This document shows positions 1 through 9,444 of a DNA stretch of 64,000 nt, one piece after another. Source of the DNA: Actinokineospora fastidiosa (lineage in GTDB: Bacteria; Actinomycetota; Actinomycetes; Mycobacteriales; Pseudonocardiaceae); NCBI RefSeq assembly GCF_014648415.1, contig NZ_BMRB01000002.1, forward strand, positions 1,859,814-1,923,813. Reading direction: 5' to 3'. The first letter of the stretch is position 1. Each line of letters opens with the position of its first letter. The notes beneath the pieces were generated by a model, which worked only from the letters and a program-made list of their open reading frames with translations, did not search any database and was not told the DNA's origin. The position numbers were made by a program, and so were the translations under genes.

Positions 1-1
1 G

Positions 2-358
2 CGGGCCGACGCCGTGGCCGGGATGCGCGCCAAGGCACACACTCTCGGCTACGACACCCGGCAGAGCCAGGCGCTGATCATTCTGTACGAGCACGCCTAT
101 TACGGCGGCGCGTCCAACGTGGTGCACGGCGACGACGGGGTTTGCGACAAATCAGGGTACCGGCTCGATTTCAACGACTACTGGACCGAGAACCTGTCGT
201 CGGTGCAGGGCATCGCGACCTGCGACCGCCTCTACCTGCTCCGCGGGGACGACTGGAGGATCAACAAGAGATTCCCCCTCGACGCGCCATTGCTCGGAAG
301 CTTTGACAACAACATCAACTTCCGGGCACAGGTGTACTCCAGCTACCACGACGGCTGA
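2..358 (+). CDS. Small beta/gamma-crystallin-like (peptidase inhibitor I36-type) protein, 5' end cut
   Basis: The frame is open from the left edge of the window, so the true start, probably with a signal peptide, lies outside; an internal GTG is at 14. The visible 118 residues resemble the compact I36/crystallin-like proteins secreted by actinomycetes: an ILYEHAYYGG segment followed later by NLSSVQGI, a typical strand pattern with Tyr and Gly at turns. Two Cys residues (in DGVCDKS and IATCDRL) could form one disulfide. The protein ends 12 bases before the convergent truB stop. The family includes metalloprotease inhibitors, but no inhibitory function can be assigned from sequence alone. Family call moderate, function unknown. 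Confidence 0.6.
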   Translation, partial: RADAVAGMRAKAHTLGYDTRQSQALIILYEHAYYGGASNVVHGDDGVCDKSGYRLDFNDYWTENLSSVQGIATCDRLYLLRGDDWRINKRFPLDAPLLGSFDNNINFRAQVYSSYHDG

Positions 359-370
359 CCATCCTGCGGA

Positions 371-1267
371 TCAGACCGCCAGGGCGACCAGGGCCTTGGC
401 GGTCTTCCCCTCGTCCACCCCCAGCGCCAGCGCCTTGCCCGTGGGGTCGAACATGCCGTACGTGCCGGTGATGCCTGCCGCGGGGAGGCGTTTGCCGTGG
501 GAGAGGGCCGCCGACTCGACGCGGTCGAGGTCGCGGCGGGGGAAGGCGGTGGCTACGGCGGCGTCGAGGTCCAGGGAGAGGCCGGGGGCGTCCTGGAGGG
601 CCTCCAGCGTGCGGGCGACGCGCAGGTCGAAGGGGCCGACGCGGGTGCGGCGGAGTTCGGCGAGGTGACCGCCGGTGCCCAGGGCGATGCCGAGGTCGCG
701 GGCCAGGGCGCGGACGTAGGTGCCCGATGAGCACTCGACCATGACGTCGAGGTCGATGGCCTTGTCGTCGCGGCGGGTGCCGAGGATGTCGAAGCGGTAC
801 ACCGTGACCGGGCGGGCGGGGATGACGACGTCCTCGCCCGCTCGGACGCGGGCGTAGGCGCGCTTGCCGTCGATCTTGACGGCGCTGACGGAGCTGGGGA
901 CCTGCTCGATCGGGCCGGTCAGGGCGGCGACACCGGCGGCGATGGCCGCATCGGTGACCGCGGCCAGCACGGCGGGGTCGGGCTCGGAGAGGTGCTCGCC
1001 CTCGGCGTCGTCGGTCGTCGTGGCCGTGCCCAGGCGGATGGTGGCCAGGTAGACCTTGCGGTCGAGGGCCAGGTGGCCGAGGAGCTTGGTGGCGCGCTCG
1101 ATCCCCAGGACGAGGACGCCGGTGGCCATCGGGTCCAGGGTTCCGGCGTGGCCGACCTTGCGGGTGCCGAGGATGCGGCGGACCCGGGCGACGACGTCGT
1201 GGGAGGTCATGCCGGGCGCCTTGTCGACGACGACAAGCCCCGGCGGCACAACAGGGCGAGAGGACAC
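371..1267 (-). CDS. truB: tRNA pseudouridine(55) synthase TruB
   Basis: Converts U55 in the T-loop of tRNAs to pseudouridine in the cytoplasm. The 298-residue product begins with a PPGLVVVDK segment and carries the family signature HAGTLDPMATG with the catalytic Asp at about residue 45, followed by CSSGTYVRALARDLG of the catalytic fold. The open frame runs far upstream into the MFS gene, but homology begins only at the GTG at 1267 (a second GTG lies 6 codons later). It starts 11 bases after the MFS stop, so the two are probably co-transcribed. In other actinobacteria truB follows rbfA and a MATE gene; here MATE is near but rbfA is 15 kb away. Confident. Confidence 0.95.
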   Translation of the reverse strand: MSSRPVVPPGLVVVDKAPGMTSHDVVARVRRILGTRKVGHAGTLDPMATGVLVLGIERATKLLGHLALDRKVYLATIRLGTATTTDDAEGEHLSEPDPAVLAAVTDAAIAAGVAALTGPIEQVPSSVSAVKIDGKRAYARVRAGEDVVIPARPVTVYRFDILGTRRDDKAIDLDVMVECSSGTYVRALARDLGIALGTGGHLAELRRTRVGPFDLRVARTLEALQDAPGLSLDLDAAVATAFPRRDLDRVESAALSHGKRLPAAGITGTYGMFDPTGKALALGVDEGKTAKALVALAV

Positions 1268-1278
1268 GACGGTGAATA

Positions 1279-2598
1279 TTACGCCGCGCGGGTGATGTCC
1301 CAGGCACGGCGGCGGATCTGCACCGGCACGGTCTCCCCCGCCTCCACCTTGGCCAGCACGACGGCCCGGGCGCGCAGCCACCACACCGTCGTGCGCCATG
1401 CGCCCGCGACGAGCATGGCGAGCACGGCGGCGAAGGCGAGGCGGAAGTCGTCGGCGCCCGCCGCGGCGGCGTCCCCGCCGATGAGCACGCCGACGGCCAG
1501 CGAGGCGACCGTCGTCGCGCCGAAGCCGCCGACGTTGGCGATGCCGCTGGCCGTGCCGACCCTCCGCAGCGGGTTGTAGTCGCGGACCAGGGCGAACGCT
1601 ATGCCCGACATCGGCCCGCCCGCGGCGAGCACGGCGATGGCGGTCACGGTGACCGGCGTGGGCAGCGAGCCGGACCACGCGACGATGACGGTCCAGATGA
1701 CCGTCGCCATCCCGAGGTAGCCGAGCACGATGGGCATCCGCGCGGCCGGGTGGCGGCCGATGAGCTCGCCGACCGCGGGGCCGCAGACCATGGCGACGAT
1801 GACCATCAGGCTCAGCACGACGCCCGCCTGCGGCTCGGTGAGGCCCTGCACCTGGACCAGGTACGGCAGGCCCCACAGCAGCCCGAGGACGTTCGGGGCG
1901 AAGCAGGTGGACATGTGCACCCAGAACCCGAGCCGGGTGCCGGGCACCCGCCAGGCCTGGCGGACCTGGTCGAGGGTCTGGCGCACGCCGACGGCGTCGC
2001 TGCGCTGCGGCTCCTCGCCGTGCGGCGCGTCGCGGACCCGCCACACGACGATCCCGGCGTAGGCGGCGGTGAGCAGGCCGACGACGGCGAACGCCGTGGT
2101 CCAGCCCGCGTCGGCGAGCAGGAGCGTCAGGGGGACGGTGGCGGCGAAGTTGCCGACGGACCCGAGCGCGGCCGTCGCGGCCGTCAGGGTCGGATAGCGC
2201 CGGGGCGAGTAGTGGGCGGCGACCAGCCGCAGGACGCTCACGAAGGCGAGCGCGTCGCCCAGGCCGAGCACGCCTCGGGCGAGGAGCGCGGGGACGTAGC
2301 TCTCGGCGTAGGCGAAGAGGAGCTGGCCCGATCCCATGAGGAGCGCGGCGCAGCTGAGCGTCACCCTCGGGCCGAACCGGTCGACGAGGAGCCCGGTGGG
2401 GATCTGCATCGCGGCGTAGACGCCGATCTGCAGCACGGTGAACCCGGCGAGCGCGGCCGCGCCGATGCCGAACCGCTGCGCGGCCTCCAGCCCGGCCACC
2501 CCGAGGGTCGTGCGGTGGAAGACGGCGAGCAGGTACACCATCACCGCCGTACCCCACACCGCCAGCGCACGACGCTGGGCGGGACTCACAGGGACCAC
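1279..2598 (-). CDS. MFS transporter, 12 membrane segments expected
   Basis: A 439-residue very hydrophobic protein of the major facilitator superfamily. The N-terminal half shows a first helix with AVFHRTTLGV, then IPTGLLVDRFGPRVTL, the loop 2-3 motif A typical of MFS (G-x-x-x-D-R-x-G-x-R). Repeated Gly/Ala-rich helices follow to the C terminus. Drug or metabolite efflux is possible but no substrate can be read. Start is GTG at 2598; another GTG three codons in is an alternative. It lies 85 bases after the MATE gene on the same strand and 11 bases before truB, so three genes may form one unit. Confidence 0.85.
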   Translation of the reverse strand: MVPVSPAQRRALAVWGTAVMVYLLAVFHRTTLGVAGLEAAQRFGIGAAALAGFTVLQIGVYAAMQIPTGLLVDRFGPRVTLSCAALLMGSGQLLFAYAESYVPALLARGVLGLGDALAFVSVLRLVAAHYSPRRYPTLTAATAALGSVGNFAATVPLTLLLADAGWTTAFAVVGLLTAAYAGIVVWRVRDAPHGEEPQRSDAVGVRQTLDQVRQAWRVPGTRLGFWVHMSTCFAPNVLGLLWGLPYLVQVQGLTEPQAGVVLSLMVIVAMVCGPAVGELIGRHPAARMPIVLGYLGMATVIWTVIVAWSGSLPTPVTVTAIAVLAAGGPMSGIAFALVRDYNPLRRVGTASGIANVGGFGATTVASLAVGVLIGGDAAAAGADDFRLAFAAVLAMLVAGAWRTTVWWLRARAVVLAKVEAGETVPVQIRRRAWDITRAA

Positions 2599-2683
2599 TC
2601 CACTCCGCGACGGGGACTCACCTATTACAGCGGCCGAGCGCCGAGATAGTTAGCCATGCTCAGGGTGCGGTTGCTCACAGCGG

Positions 2684-3964
2684 TCACACACTGGCCCCGG
2701 TGACCGCCCAGGTCGAGGTGCGGGCGCGGATCAGGAGGGCGGCCAGGCGCAGGACCATGAACGCGGACAGGCCCGTCCAGATCCCGACGAGGCCCCAGCC
2801 GAGGACGTGGGAGATCCAGATCAGGGGGAGGAAGCCGACGATGGCGGACAGGAGCGTCGTGGTGCGCAGGTAGCGCGTGTCGCCCGCGCCGAGGAAGACG
2901 CCGTCCAGGGCGAAGACGACGCCCGCGACCGGTTGCAGCGCCACGAAGAACCACCAGGCGTTCGGGATCTCGGCGAGCACGGCGGGATCGGCGGTGAACA
3001 CGCGCGGCAGCACCCCCGCGACGGCGGCGAACGCGACGCCCGAGACCACCCCGCACAGCAGGCCGTAGCCGGTCAGGCCCCGCGCCAGGACCCGGGCGCG
3101 CCGGGCGTCGCCCGCGCCGAGGGCCGCGCCGACCAGCGACTGGGCGGCGATGGCGAGCGAGTCCAGCACCATCGCCAGGAACGTCCACAGTTGCAGGACG
3201 ACCTGGTGCGCCCCCGCCGCGGGGATCGAGTGGCGGGCGGCGACGGTGATCGCGGAGACGAAGCAGGCCTGGAAGGCCAGGCTGCGCAGGACGAGGTCGC
3301 GGCCGAGGACGATCTGCCCGCGCATGATGTCCCACCGGGGACGCAGCGGGGCCGTGCGGATCGCGCGCAGGAACAGGGCCGCGGCCACCGCCTGGCCGGC
3401 GACGTTGGCGTACGCCGAGCCGTTGAGGCCCCATCCGGCGCCGTGCACCAGGATCGGACAGAGCGCCGCGGAGACGCCGTTGCCCGCGAGCACGTACCGC
3501 AGGGGCGATCGGGTGTCCTGGACGCCGCGCATCCAGCCGTTGCCCGCCAGCGTGACCATGATCAGCGGGGCGCCGCAGATGGCGATGCGGACCCACGACG
3601 CGGCCGCGTCGGCCAGGTCGCCGGGGCCCGCCATGGCGCGGACGATGGGACCGGCAGTCAACTGTCCGATAAGGACGATCAGGAGGCCGAGCTTGAGCGC
3701 GAGCCAGGTGGCCTGGACGCCCTCGACGACGGCGTCCTCGCGGCGGCCCGCGCCGTACAGGCGGGCCGCGCGGGCGGTGGTGCCGTAGGACAGGAACGTG
3801 AACTGGGTCGACAGCTGCGCCAGGATGATCGCGCCGATGCCGAGCGCGCCGAGTTCGAGGCCGCCGAGCCTGCCGACGACGGCGGTGTCGACGAGCAGGT
3901 ACAGCGGCTCGGCGGCCAGCACCGGCAGCGCGGGCACGGCCAGCGCGAGCACCTGACGCCGCAC
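2684..3964 (-). CDS. MATE family efflux transporter (DinF-like)
   Basis: A 426-residue multidrug and toxin extrusion protein with about 12 hydrophobic segments. It opens with ALAVPALPVLAAEPLYLLVD and contains GRLGGLELGALGIG, the usual start of DinF-type MATE proteins, which exchange Na+ or H+ for cationic compounds. The frame is open further upstream, but the GTG at 3964 is chosen because a GGGGG ribosome site lies about five bases before it and family homology begins there. In many actinobacteria a dinF homologue sits between rbfA and truB; this gene keeps the truB side of that arrangement. It is divergent from the CGNR regulator, with the intergenic palindrome between them. Confidence 0.85.
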   Translation of the reverse strand: MRRQVLALAVPALPVLAAEPLYLLVDTAVVGRLGGLELGALGIGAIILAQLSTQFTFLSYGTTARAARLYGAGRREDAVVEGVQATWLALKLGLLIVLIGQLTAGPIVRAMAGPGDLADAAASWVRIAICGAPLIMVTLAGNGWMRGVQDTRSPLRYVLAGNGVSAALCPILVHGAGWGLNGSAYANVAGQAVAAALFLRAIRTAPLRPRWDIMRGQIVLGRDLVLRSLAFQACFVSAITVAARHSIPAAGAHQVVLQLWTFLAMVLDSLAIAAQSLVGAALGAGDARRARVLARGLTGYGLLCGVVSGVAFAAVAGVLPRVFTADPAVLAEIPNAWWFFVALQPVAGVVFALDGVFLGAGDTRYLRTTTLLSAIVGFLPLIWISHVLGWGLVGIWTGLSAFMVLRLAALLIRARTSTWAVTGASV

Positions 3965-3981
3965 GGCGACCCCCGTAAGAT
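3953..3981 (+). promoter_or_regulatory. Predicted promoter of the CGNR gene
   Basis: CTGACG at 3953-3958 and TAAGAT at 3976-3981 are spaced by 17 bases, a good sigma-70-type arrangement reading towards the CGNR gene at 4026. The -35 lies within the first codons of the divergent MATE gene. Inferred from pattern only. Confidence 0.5.
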
Positions 3982-3999
3982 ACGAAAGACAACTTTGCC

Positions 4000-4018
4000 C
4001 CTTACCGTACGCGTAAGG
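4000..4018. promoter_or_regulatory. Inverted repeat, probable operator between MATE and CGNR genes
   Basis: CCTTAC at 4000-4005 and GTAAGG at 4013-4018 form perfect 6-bp arms around a 7-bp centre. It lies 12-30 bases downstream of the predicted transcription start of the CGNR gene and upstream of the MATE start. A further GTAAG half-site is at 3975-3979. The natural candidate ligand is the CGNR protein itself, giving autoregulation and control of the efflux gene; this is inference. Confidence 0.45.
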
Positions 4019-4025
4019 ACCGGGA

Positions 4026-4532
4026 ATGGACAACGCCGATTACCTCGACGTCGCGCTCCGGCTCGCCAACGCCGACCTGACCGACCTCCCGGCCCTGCGC
4101 GCCGCCCTCCACGACGAGCCGTGGTGGGCCGACCGCACGACCGAGGCCGACCTGCTCGCGCTGCGCTCCGTCGCCGACGGCCTCCGCCACGCCCTGGACG
4201 CCGCCACCGACCGCGACGCCGACGCCGTGCTCGCGCGCGTCAACGCCCTGCTGAGCGCGCATCCGCCCCGCCCTCGGCTGTCCGGGCACACCGGCACCTG
4301 GCACGTCCACGTCGCCGACGTCGACGCCCCACCGGCCACCGAGGTCGCCGCCGCGGCGGCGTGGGGCCTGGCCCAGGCCATCGTCCGCCACGGCGTGGAC
4401 CGCTGGGGCCGGTGTCCGTGCGGCAACCACTTCCTCGACGCCTCCACCAACCGCGCCAAGCGCTTCTGCTCCACCCGCTGCGCCAACCGCGCCAACGTCG
4501 CCGCCTTCCGCGCCCGCCGCACCCGCGCGTGA
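4026..4532 (+). CDS. CGNR zinc-finger domain regulator (ABATE/CGNR family)
   Basis: A 168-residue probable transcription regulator. The N-terminal part (to about residue 120) is the alpha-helical ABATE-type domain. The C terminus has four Cys at 130, 132, 148 and 152 in CPCGNHF and CSTRCANRA, the treble-clef zinc finger that gives the family its name. The usual CGNR tetrapeptide reads CANR here, and is followed by a basic tail (FRARRTRA) suited to DNA contact. ATG at 4026 has AAGGA eight bases upstream. The gene is divergent from the MATE transporter with a palindrome in the shared region, which suggests it senses a compound that the transporter expels. Confidence 0.8.
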   Translation: MDNADYLDVALRLANADLTDLPALRAALHDEPWWADRTTEADLLALRSVADGLRHALDAATDRDADAVLARVNALLSAHPPRPRLSGHTGTWHVHVADVDAPPATEVAAAAAWGLAQAIVRHGVDRWGRCPCGNHFLDASTNRAKRFCSTRCANRANVAAFRARRTRA

Positions 4533-4559
4533 GAGCCGACGGGACGGCTTGAAGGGGCT

Positions 4560-4960
4560 AGGGCGCCGAGGTGGGCGGTGCCGGACAGGCGGGACCGCTG
4601 TGCGTGAGGCACCCCGACCTCGGAAGCAGGCGGAACCGGGGCACGCCGAGGTGCAGGGTCGGCGGTGCCGGACAGGCCGAACCGCTGTGTGTCTGAAGCA
4701 CCGCGGCTGAGGCGGGCAGAACCGCCGCCCGCCGACGTGCACTCAGCGCGCCGCCCGGACCGACTCGCGGGGGCCGGAGGGATGGTCGTGCGCGAGGCCG
4801 AGCGCGCCGAGCGTCGCGGTGTGTGGGACCGATGTGCCTGAAGCAGCGCAGCCGAAAGCAGGCAGAACCACCGCCAGCCGCCGTGGCTCGGCGCGCCGCC
4901 AGACCGCCTTGCGGAGGCCGAGCGGATAGGGACCCGCGGAGCCAAGCGCCCACGCGTCGC
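4560..4960. repeat. Degenerate non-coding repeats in the 590-base gap before cydA
   Basis: The gap between the CGNR gene and cydA holds about three diverged copies of a roughly 80-100 bp element. Copies starting near 4565 and 4645 share the 17-mer GGCGGTGCCGGACAGGC, followed by an ACCGCTGTG segment and GCAGG(C/A)GGAACC-like ends. A third copy near 4795 shares the TGTG-x-CTGAAGCA-x-CGC core and the AGGCAGAACC end. No convincing gene runs through: the frames on both strands show shuffled low-complexity peptides. The remaining part (4960-5120) holds only the cydA leader. Confidence 0.5.
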
Positions 4961-5120
4961 CGTGTCGGAGGAGTAGGAGCGGTGTGGGTGGGGTACTGCG
5001 GGTCCCTGGCGGGCGGGATCGTGGCCGCTGTGTGGGCTCGGGGCGCTGTCGGGCCGACTGGCGGGGGTGCGGGGCCGCGCGCACGATGGGTGGGCAGCCG
5101 AGCGTGGAGGGGGCGTCAGC

Positions 5121-6473
5121 GTGCTGGTCGAGGTGTTGGCCGACGCGGCGACGCCGGGGGATCTGGTCGCGGCGCGGACGCAGATGGCGTTCTCCCTCGG
5201 GTGGCACATCATCATCGCCTGCTTCGGCGTCGGGATGCCGGGGCTCGTGGTGTTCATGGAGTGGCGGGCCCTGCGCACCGGCGACGCGGCGTTCGAGGTG
5301 CTGGCGAGGACCTGGGCGCGGGCCATGGGCGTGCTGTTCGCCGTCGGCGCGGTGTCCGGGACGATCCTCAGCTTCGAGATGGGGCTGCTGTGGCCGGGGC
5401 TGATGGGCAGCTACGGCGAGGTCATCGGGCTGCCCTTCACGCTGGAGGGCTTCGCGTTCTTCATCGAGGCGATCTTCGTGGGGATCTACCTCTACGCCTG
5501 GGACCGGCTGCCGCCGAGGACGCACCTGCTCACCGGGCTGCCGATCGTGGTGGCGGGGGTCGCCTCGGCGTTCTTCGTCGTCACCGCGAACGCCTGGATG
5601 AACCAGCCGCGCGGGTTCGACCTCGTCGACGGCGAGGTCACCGACGTGCGGCCGTGGGAGGCGATGTTCAACCCCGCCACCCCGCCGCAGACCGTGCACA
5701 TGATCGTCGCGGCGTTCATGGTCGCCGGGTTCGGCATCGCCGCGGTGTACGCGGTGGGGATGCTGCGCGGCAGGCGGGACCGGCACCACCGGCTGGGTTT
5801 CCTGGTCCCCTTCACCGTCGCCGCCGTCCTGGCCCCGGTGCAGGTCGTGGTGGGCGACTGGGCGGCGCACTTCCTCGCCGACTACCAGCCGCTCAAGCTC
5901 GCCGCGATCGAGGGCCTCGCGGAGACGACCGCGGGCGCGCCGCTGTCCCTGGGCGGCGTCTACATCGACGGTGAGCTGCGGTACGCGCTGGAGATCCCGA
6001 ACGCCCTGTCGCTGCTGGCCCACTGGGACCCCGACGCCGTCGTCCTGGGCCTGAACGAGGCGCCCGCGCACCTGCGGCCGCCGGTCAACGTCGTGCACCT
6101 GAGCTTCCAGCTGATGGTGGCCATCGGGTTCGGGCTCGTCGCCCTCGGCGGCTGGCTCGCCGTCGCCTGGCTGCGCCGCCGCGACCTGCCGCGCGCCCGC
6201 CTGTTCCTCTGGGCCGCCGCGCTCGCGGGCCCGGCCGCGGTCCTGGCGATGGAGGCCGGGTGGGTCGTCACCGAGGTCGGCCGCCAGCCCTGGATCGTCT
6301 ACGGCCACATGCTGACCCGCGACGCTGTCAACCCGCAGCCGGGGCTGCTGGTCGGCCTGGGGATCGTGCTCGCGGTCTACGCCGTGCTGACCGTGGCCAC
6401 CGTCTACGTCCTGCGGCTGCTGGCCCGCCGGGGCCCGGTGCGTGCCCCGCAGGAGGAGAGCCATGAGCGCTGA
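5121..6473 (+). CDS. cydA: Cytochrome bd ubiquinol/menaquinol oxidase subunit I
   Basis: Membrane quinol oxidase subunit that carries the hemes and reduces O2 to water at low oxygen. The 450-residue protein has the expected heme ligands: His29 in SLGWHIII and His193 in TVHMIV, plus the acidic LEGFAFF segment (Glu109) and the GRQPW motif near residue 395. The Q-loop is short, as in the cyanide-insensitive or Mycobacterium-like type. Start GTG at 5121 is preferred over an upstream in-frame ATG-type start at 5067, because GGAGGGGG lies seven bases before it and homology begins there. cydB overlaps by 11 bases. No cydDC genes are present in this window. Confidence 0.93.
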   Translation: MLVEVLADAATPGDLVAARTQMAFSLGWHIIIACFGVGMPGLVVFMEWRALRTGDAAFEVLARTWARAMGVLFAVGAVSGTILSFEMGLLWPGLMGSYGEVIGLPFTLEGFAFFIEAIFVGIYLYAWDRLPPRTHLLTGLPIVVAGVASAFFVVTANAWMNQPRGFDLVDGEVTDVRPWEAMFNPATPPQTVHMIVAAFMVAGFGIAAVYAVGMLRGRRDRHHRLGFLVPFTVAAVLAPVQVVVGDWAAHFLADYQPLKLAAIEGLAETTAGAPLSLGGVYIDGELRYALEIPNALSLLAHWDPDAVVLGLNEAPAHLRPPVNVVHLSFQLMVAIGFGLVALGGWLAVAWLRRRDLPRARLFLWAAALAGPAAVLAMEAGWVVTEVGRQPWIVYGHMLTRDAVNPQPGLLVGLGIVLAVYAVLTVATVYVLRLLARRGPVRAPQEESHER

Positions 6474-7455
6474 CATCCTGCTCGCGGTGCTGTGGATCGG
6501 CCTGACCCTGTACGCGCTGTTCGGCGGCGCGGACTTCGGCGGTGGCCTGTGGGACCTGCTCGCGGGCGGCAGCGAGCGCGGACGCCCGCAGCGCGAGCTG
6601 ATCGAGCACTCGATCGGCCCGGTCTGGGAGGCCAACCACGTCTGGCTGATCTTCGTGATCACCCTGTTCTGGACGGCGTTCCCGGCAGCGTTCGCGCCCT
6701 TCGCCGCCACGCTCTACATCCCGCTGACGCTGGCCGCCCTGGGGATCATCGCCCGCGGCGCGGCGTTCGCGTTCCGCAAGGTCAGCGACCGGTTGTGGCA
6801 GCGGCGGCTGTTCGGCGCGGCGTTCGCGTTCTCCTCGGTGGTCACGCCGTTCTTCCTCGGGGCCACGCTCGGCGCGGTGGCCTCCGGCCGGGTGCCGGTC
6901 GGGATCGACGCGGGGGACATCTGGACCAGCTGGTGGAACCCGACCTCGGTCACGACCGGGCTGATCGCGGTCGGCGCGTGCGCGTACTTGGCCGCGGTGT
7001 ACCTGACCGCCGACGCCCGGCGCGCGGGCTCGACCGCGCTCGCGGAGGCGTTCCGCCTGCGGGCCCTGATCACCGGCCTGGCGCTGGGCGCGTTGACGCT
7101 GGCCGGTTTCCCGGTGCTGCGGGCCGACGCGCCCGCGCTGTTCGACGGTCTGGTGGGGACCGCGCTGCCGTTGGTGATCACCAGCGTCGCGGCGGGCGTG
7201 CTGTCGCTGGGCCTGCTCGTGGCGCGGCGGTACCTGCTGGTGCGGCTCACCGCCGCGATCGCGGTGACGGCGGTGCTGTGGGCATGGGGCGTGGCGCAGT
7301 ATCCGGTGATGCTTCCGGGACTGACCGTGGACGGCGCCGCGGCGTCGCCCAGCGTGCTGACCCCGGTGCTGTGGGTGCTGGGGATCGGGTCGGTGCTGCT
7401 GGTCCCGTCGCTGGTGTACCTGTACTCGGTCTTCCAGCGGTCACCTCAACGGTAG
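6463..7455 (+). CDS. cydB: Cytochrome bd oxidase subunit II
   Basis: Partner of CydA in the membrane; stabilises the hemes and the quinol site. The 330-residue product has the standard N terminus with TLYALFGGADFGGGLWDLLA and IGPVWEANHVWLIF near residue 50, both diagnostic of CydB, then about eight hydrophobic helices. ATG at 6463 is preceded by AGGAGGAG and overlaps the cydA stop, so the subunits are translationally coupled. The following gene is convergent, so the unit ends here; no strong hairpin is visible in the 30-base gap. Confidence 0.93.
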   Translation: MSADILLAVLWIGLTLYALFGGADFGGGLWDLLAGGSERGRPQRELIEHSIGPVWEANHVWLIFVITLFWTAFPAAFAPFAATLYIPLTLAALGIIARGAAFAFRKVSDRLWQRRLFGAAFAFSSVVTPFFLGATLGAVASGRVPVGIDAGDIWTSWWNPTSVTTGLIAVGACAYLAAVYLTADARRAGSTALAEAFRLRALITGLALGALTLAGFPVLRADAPALFDGLVGTALPLVITSVAAGVLSLGLLVARRYLLVRLTAAIAVTAVLWAWGVAQYPVMLPGLTVDGAAASPSVLTPVLWVLGIGSVLLVPSLVYLYSVFQRSPQR

Positions 7456-7485
7456 GAACTGCGCCGCGGTCCGGGCGCGTCGAGG

Positions 7486-8312
7486 TCAGGCCAGGAACCG
7501 ACTCAACGCCCCCAGCCACGCGCCCGGCTGGTCGATGTGGGCCATGTGGCCCGCCTCGTCGAGGATGACGGCGGTGGCCGACGGGTTGCGGGCGGCCGCC
7601 TGCTCGGCGAGGGCCGCCGGGAACGTCATGTCCTGGCGGCCGTGGAGCAGCAGGATCGGCACGCCCAGGGCGATCAGCCGGGCCTCGGCGTCCGGCACGC
7701 GGACCGGGGGCAGGGCACCTGCCTCCCAGGCGCGGCTCCAGTCGCCGGAGAAGGCGATCCGGGACAGGCGGTCGAGGTAGTCGGGCAGGGACTCGGCGCG
7801 CCACACGTTGCAGGTGGCGAAGGCGATCGCGCGGGCGCGGTTGGCCTCGGCGCCGGTCAGGTCGGGTGGGAGGGCGTCGGCCCCCTCCGCGAGTCTGCGG
7901 TCGCGCTCCGTCCAGCCCGCGAAGGCGTCCGGGGGAAGGGGGATGACGCTGCTCGACGCGACCACCAGCCGCCGGACGCGGTGGGGGGCCGTCAGGGTCA
8001 GGCGCTGGGCGATCAGGCCGCCGGTCGAGAAGCCGAGGACGTCCGCTCGGGGGACCTCCAGGGCGTCGAGCAAGGCCAGCAGGTCGGTCACTGCCTCGTC
8101 CCAGGTGTAGGACGGCAGGCCGCGGGTGGAGCGGCCGCAGCCGCGCAGGTCGGGCAGCAGGACGCGGCGGTCGAGGTCGTGGAGCGGGGTGCGCAGGTAC
8201 GTGTGGTCCCAGTCGGGGCCGCCGTGGATGACCAGCAGGGGCGAGTGCCCAGGTTTGTCGGCGACGAACAGCTCGACGCCGTCGGACACCCGCGCCCGCC
8301 GGTCGGTCCACA

Positions 8313-8313
<1 letters not shown>
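7486..8313 (-). CDS. Alpha/beta hydrolase, proline iminopeptidase-like
   Basis: A 275-residue hydrolase. HGGPDWDHTY near residue 30 is the oxyanion-hole segment of the HGGPG type, GFSTGG has the nucleophile at about Ser96, HGRQD holds the acid, and GHMAHIDQPG the His. The complete triad suggests an active esterase or aminopeptidase; the substrate cannot be read. ATG at 8313 shares a base with the stop of the upstream ABC ATPase gene (TGATG), so this hydrolase is the last gene of the sugar transporter operon. It may process a product of the imported compound, or be only a passenger. Confidence 0.8.
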
Positions 8314-9422
<1,109 letters not shown>

Positions 9423-9444
9423 CAGTTCTCCCCTTCCGCCACGG

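Noticed and set aside
371..2557. 728-codon minus-strand frame covering truB and the MFS gene
   Set aside because: Only the part up to 1267 matches TruB; the rest is an antiphase Arg/Pro-rich shadow of the MFS gene.
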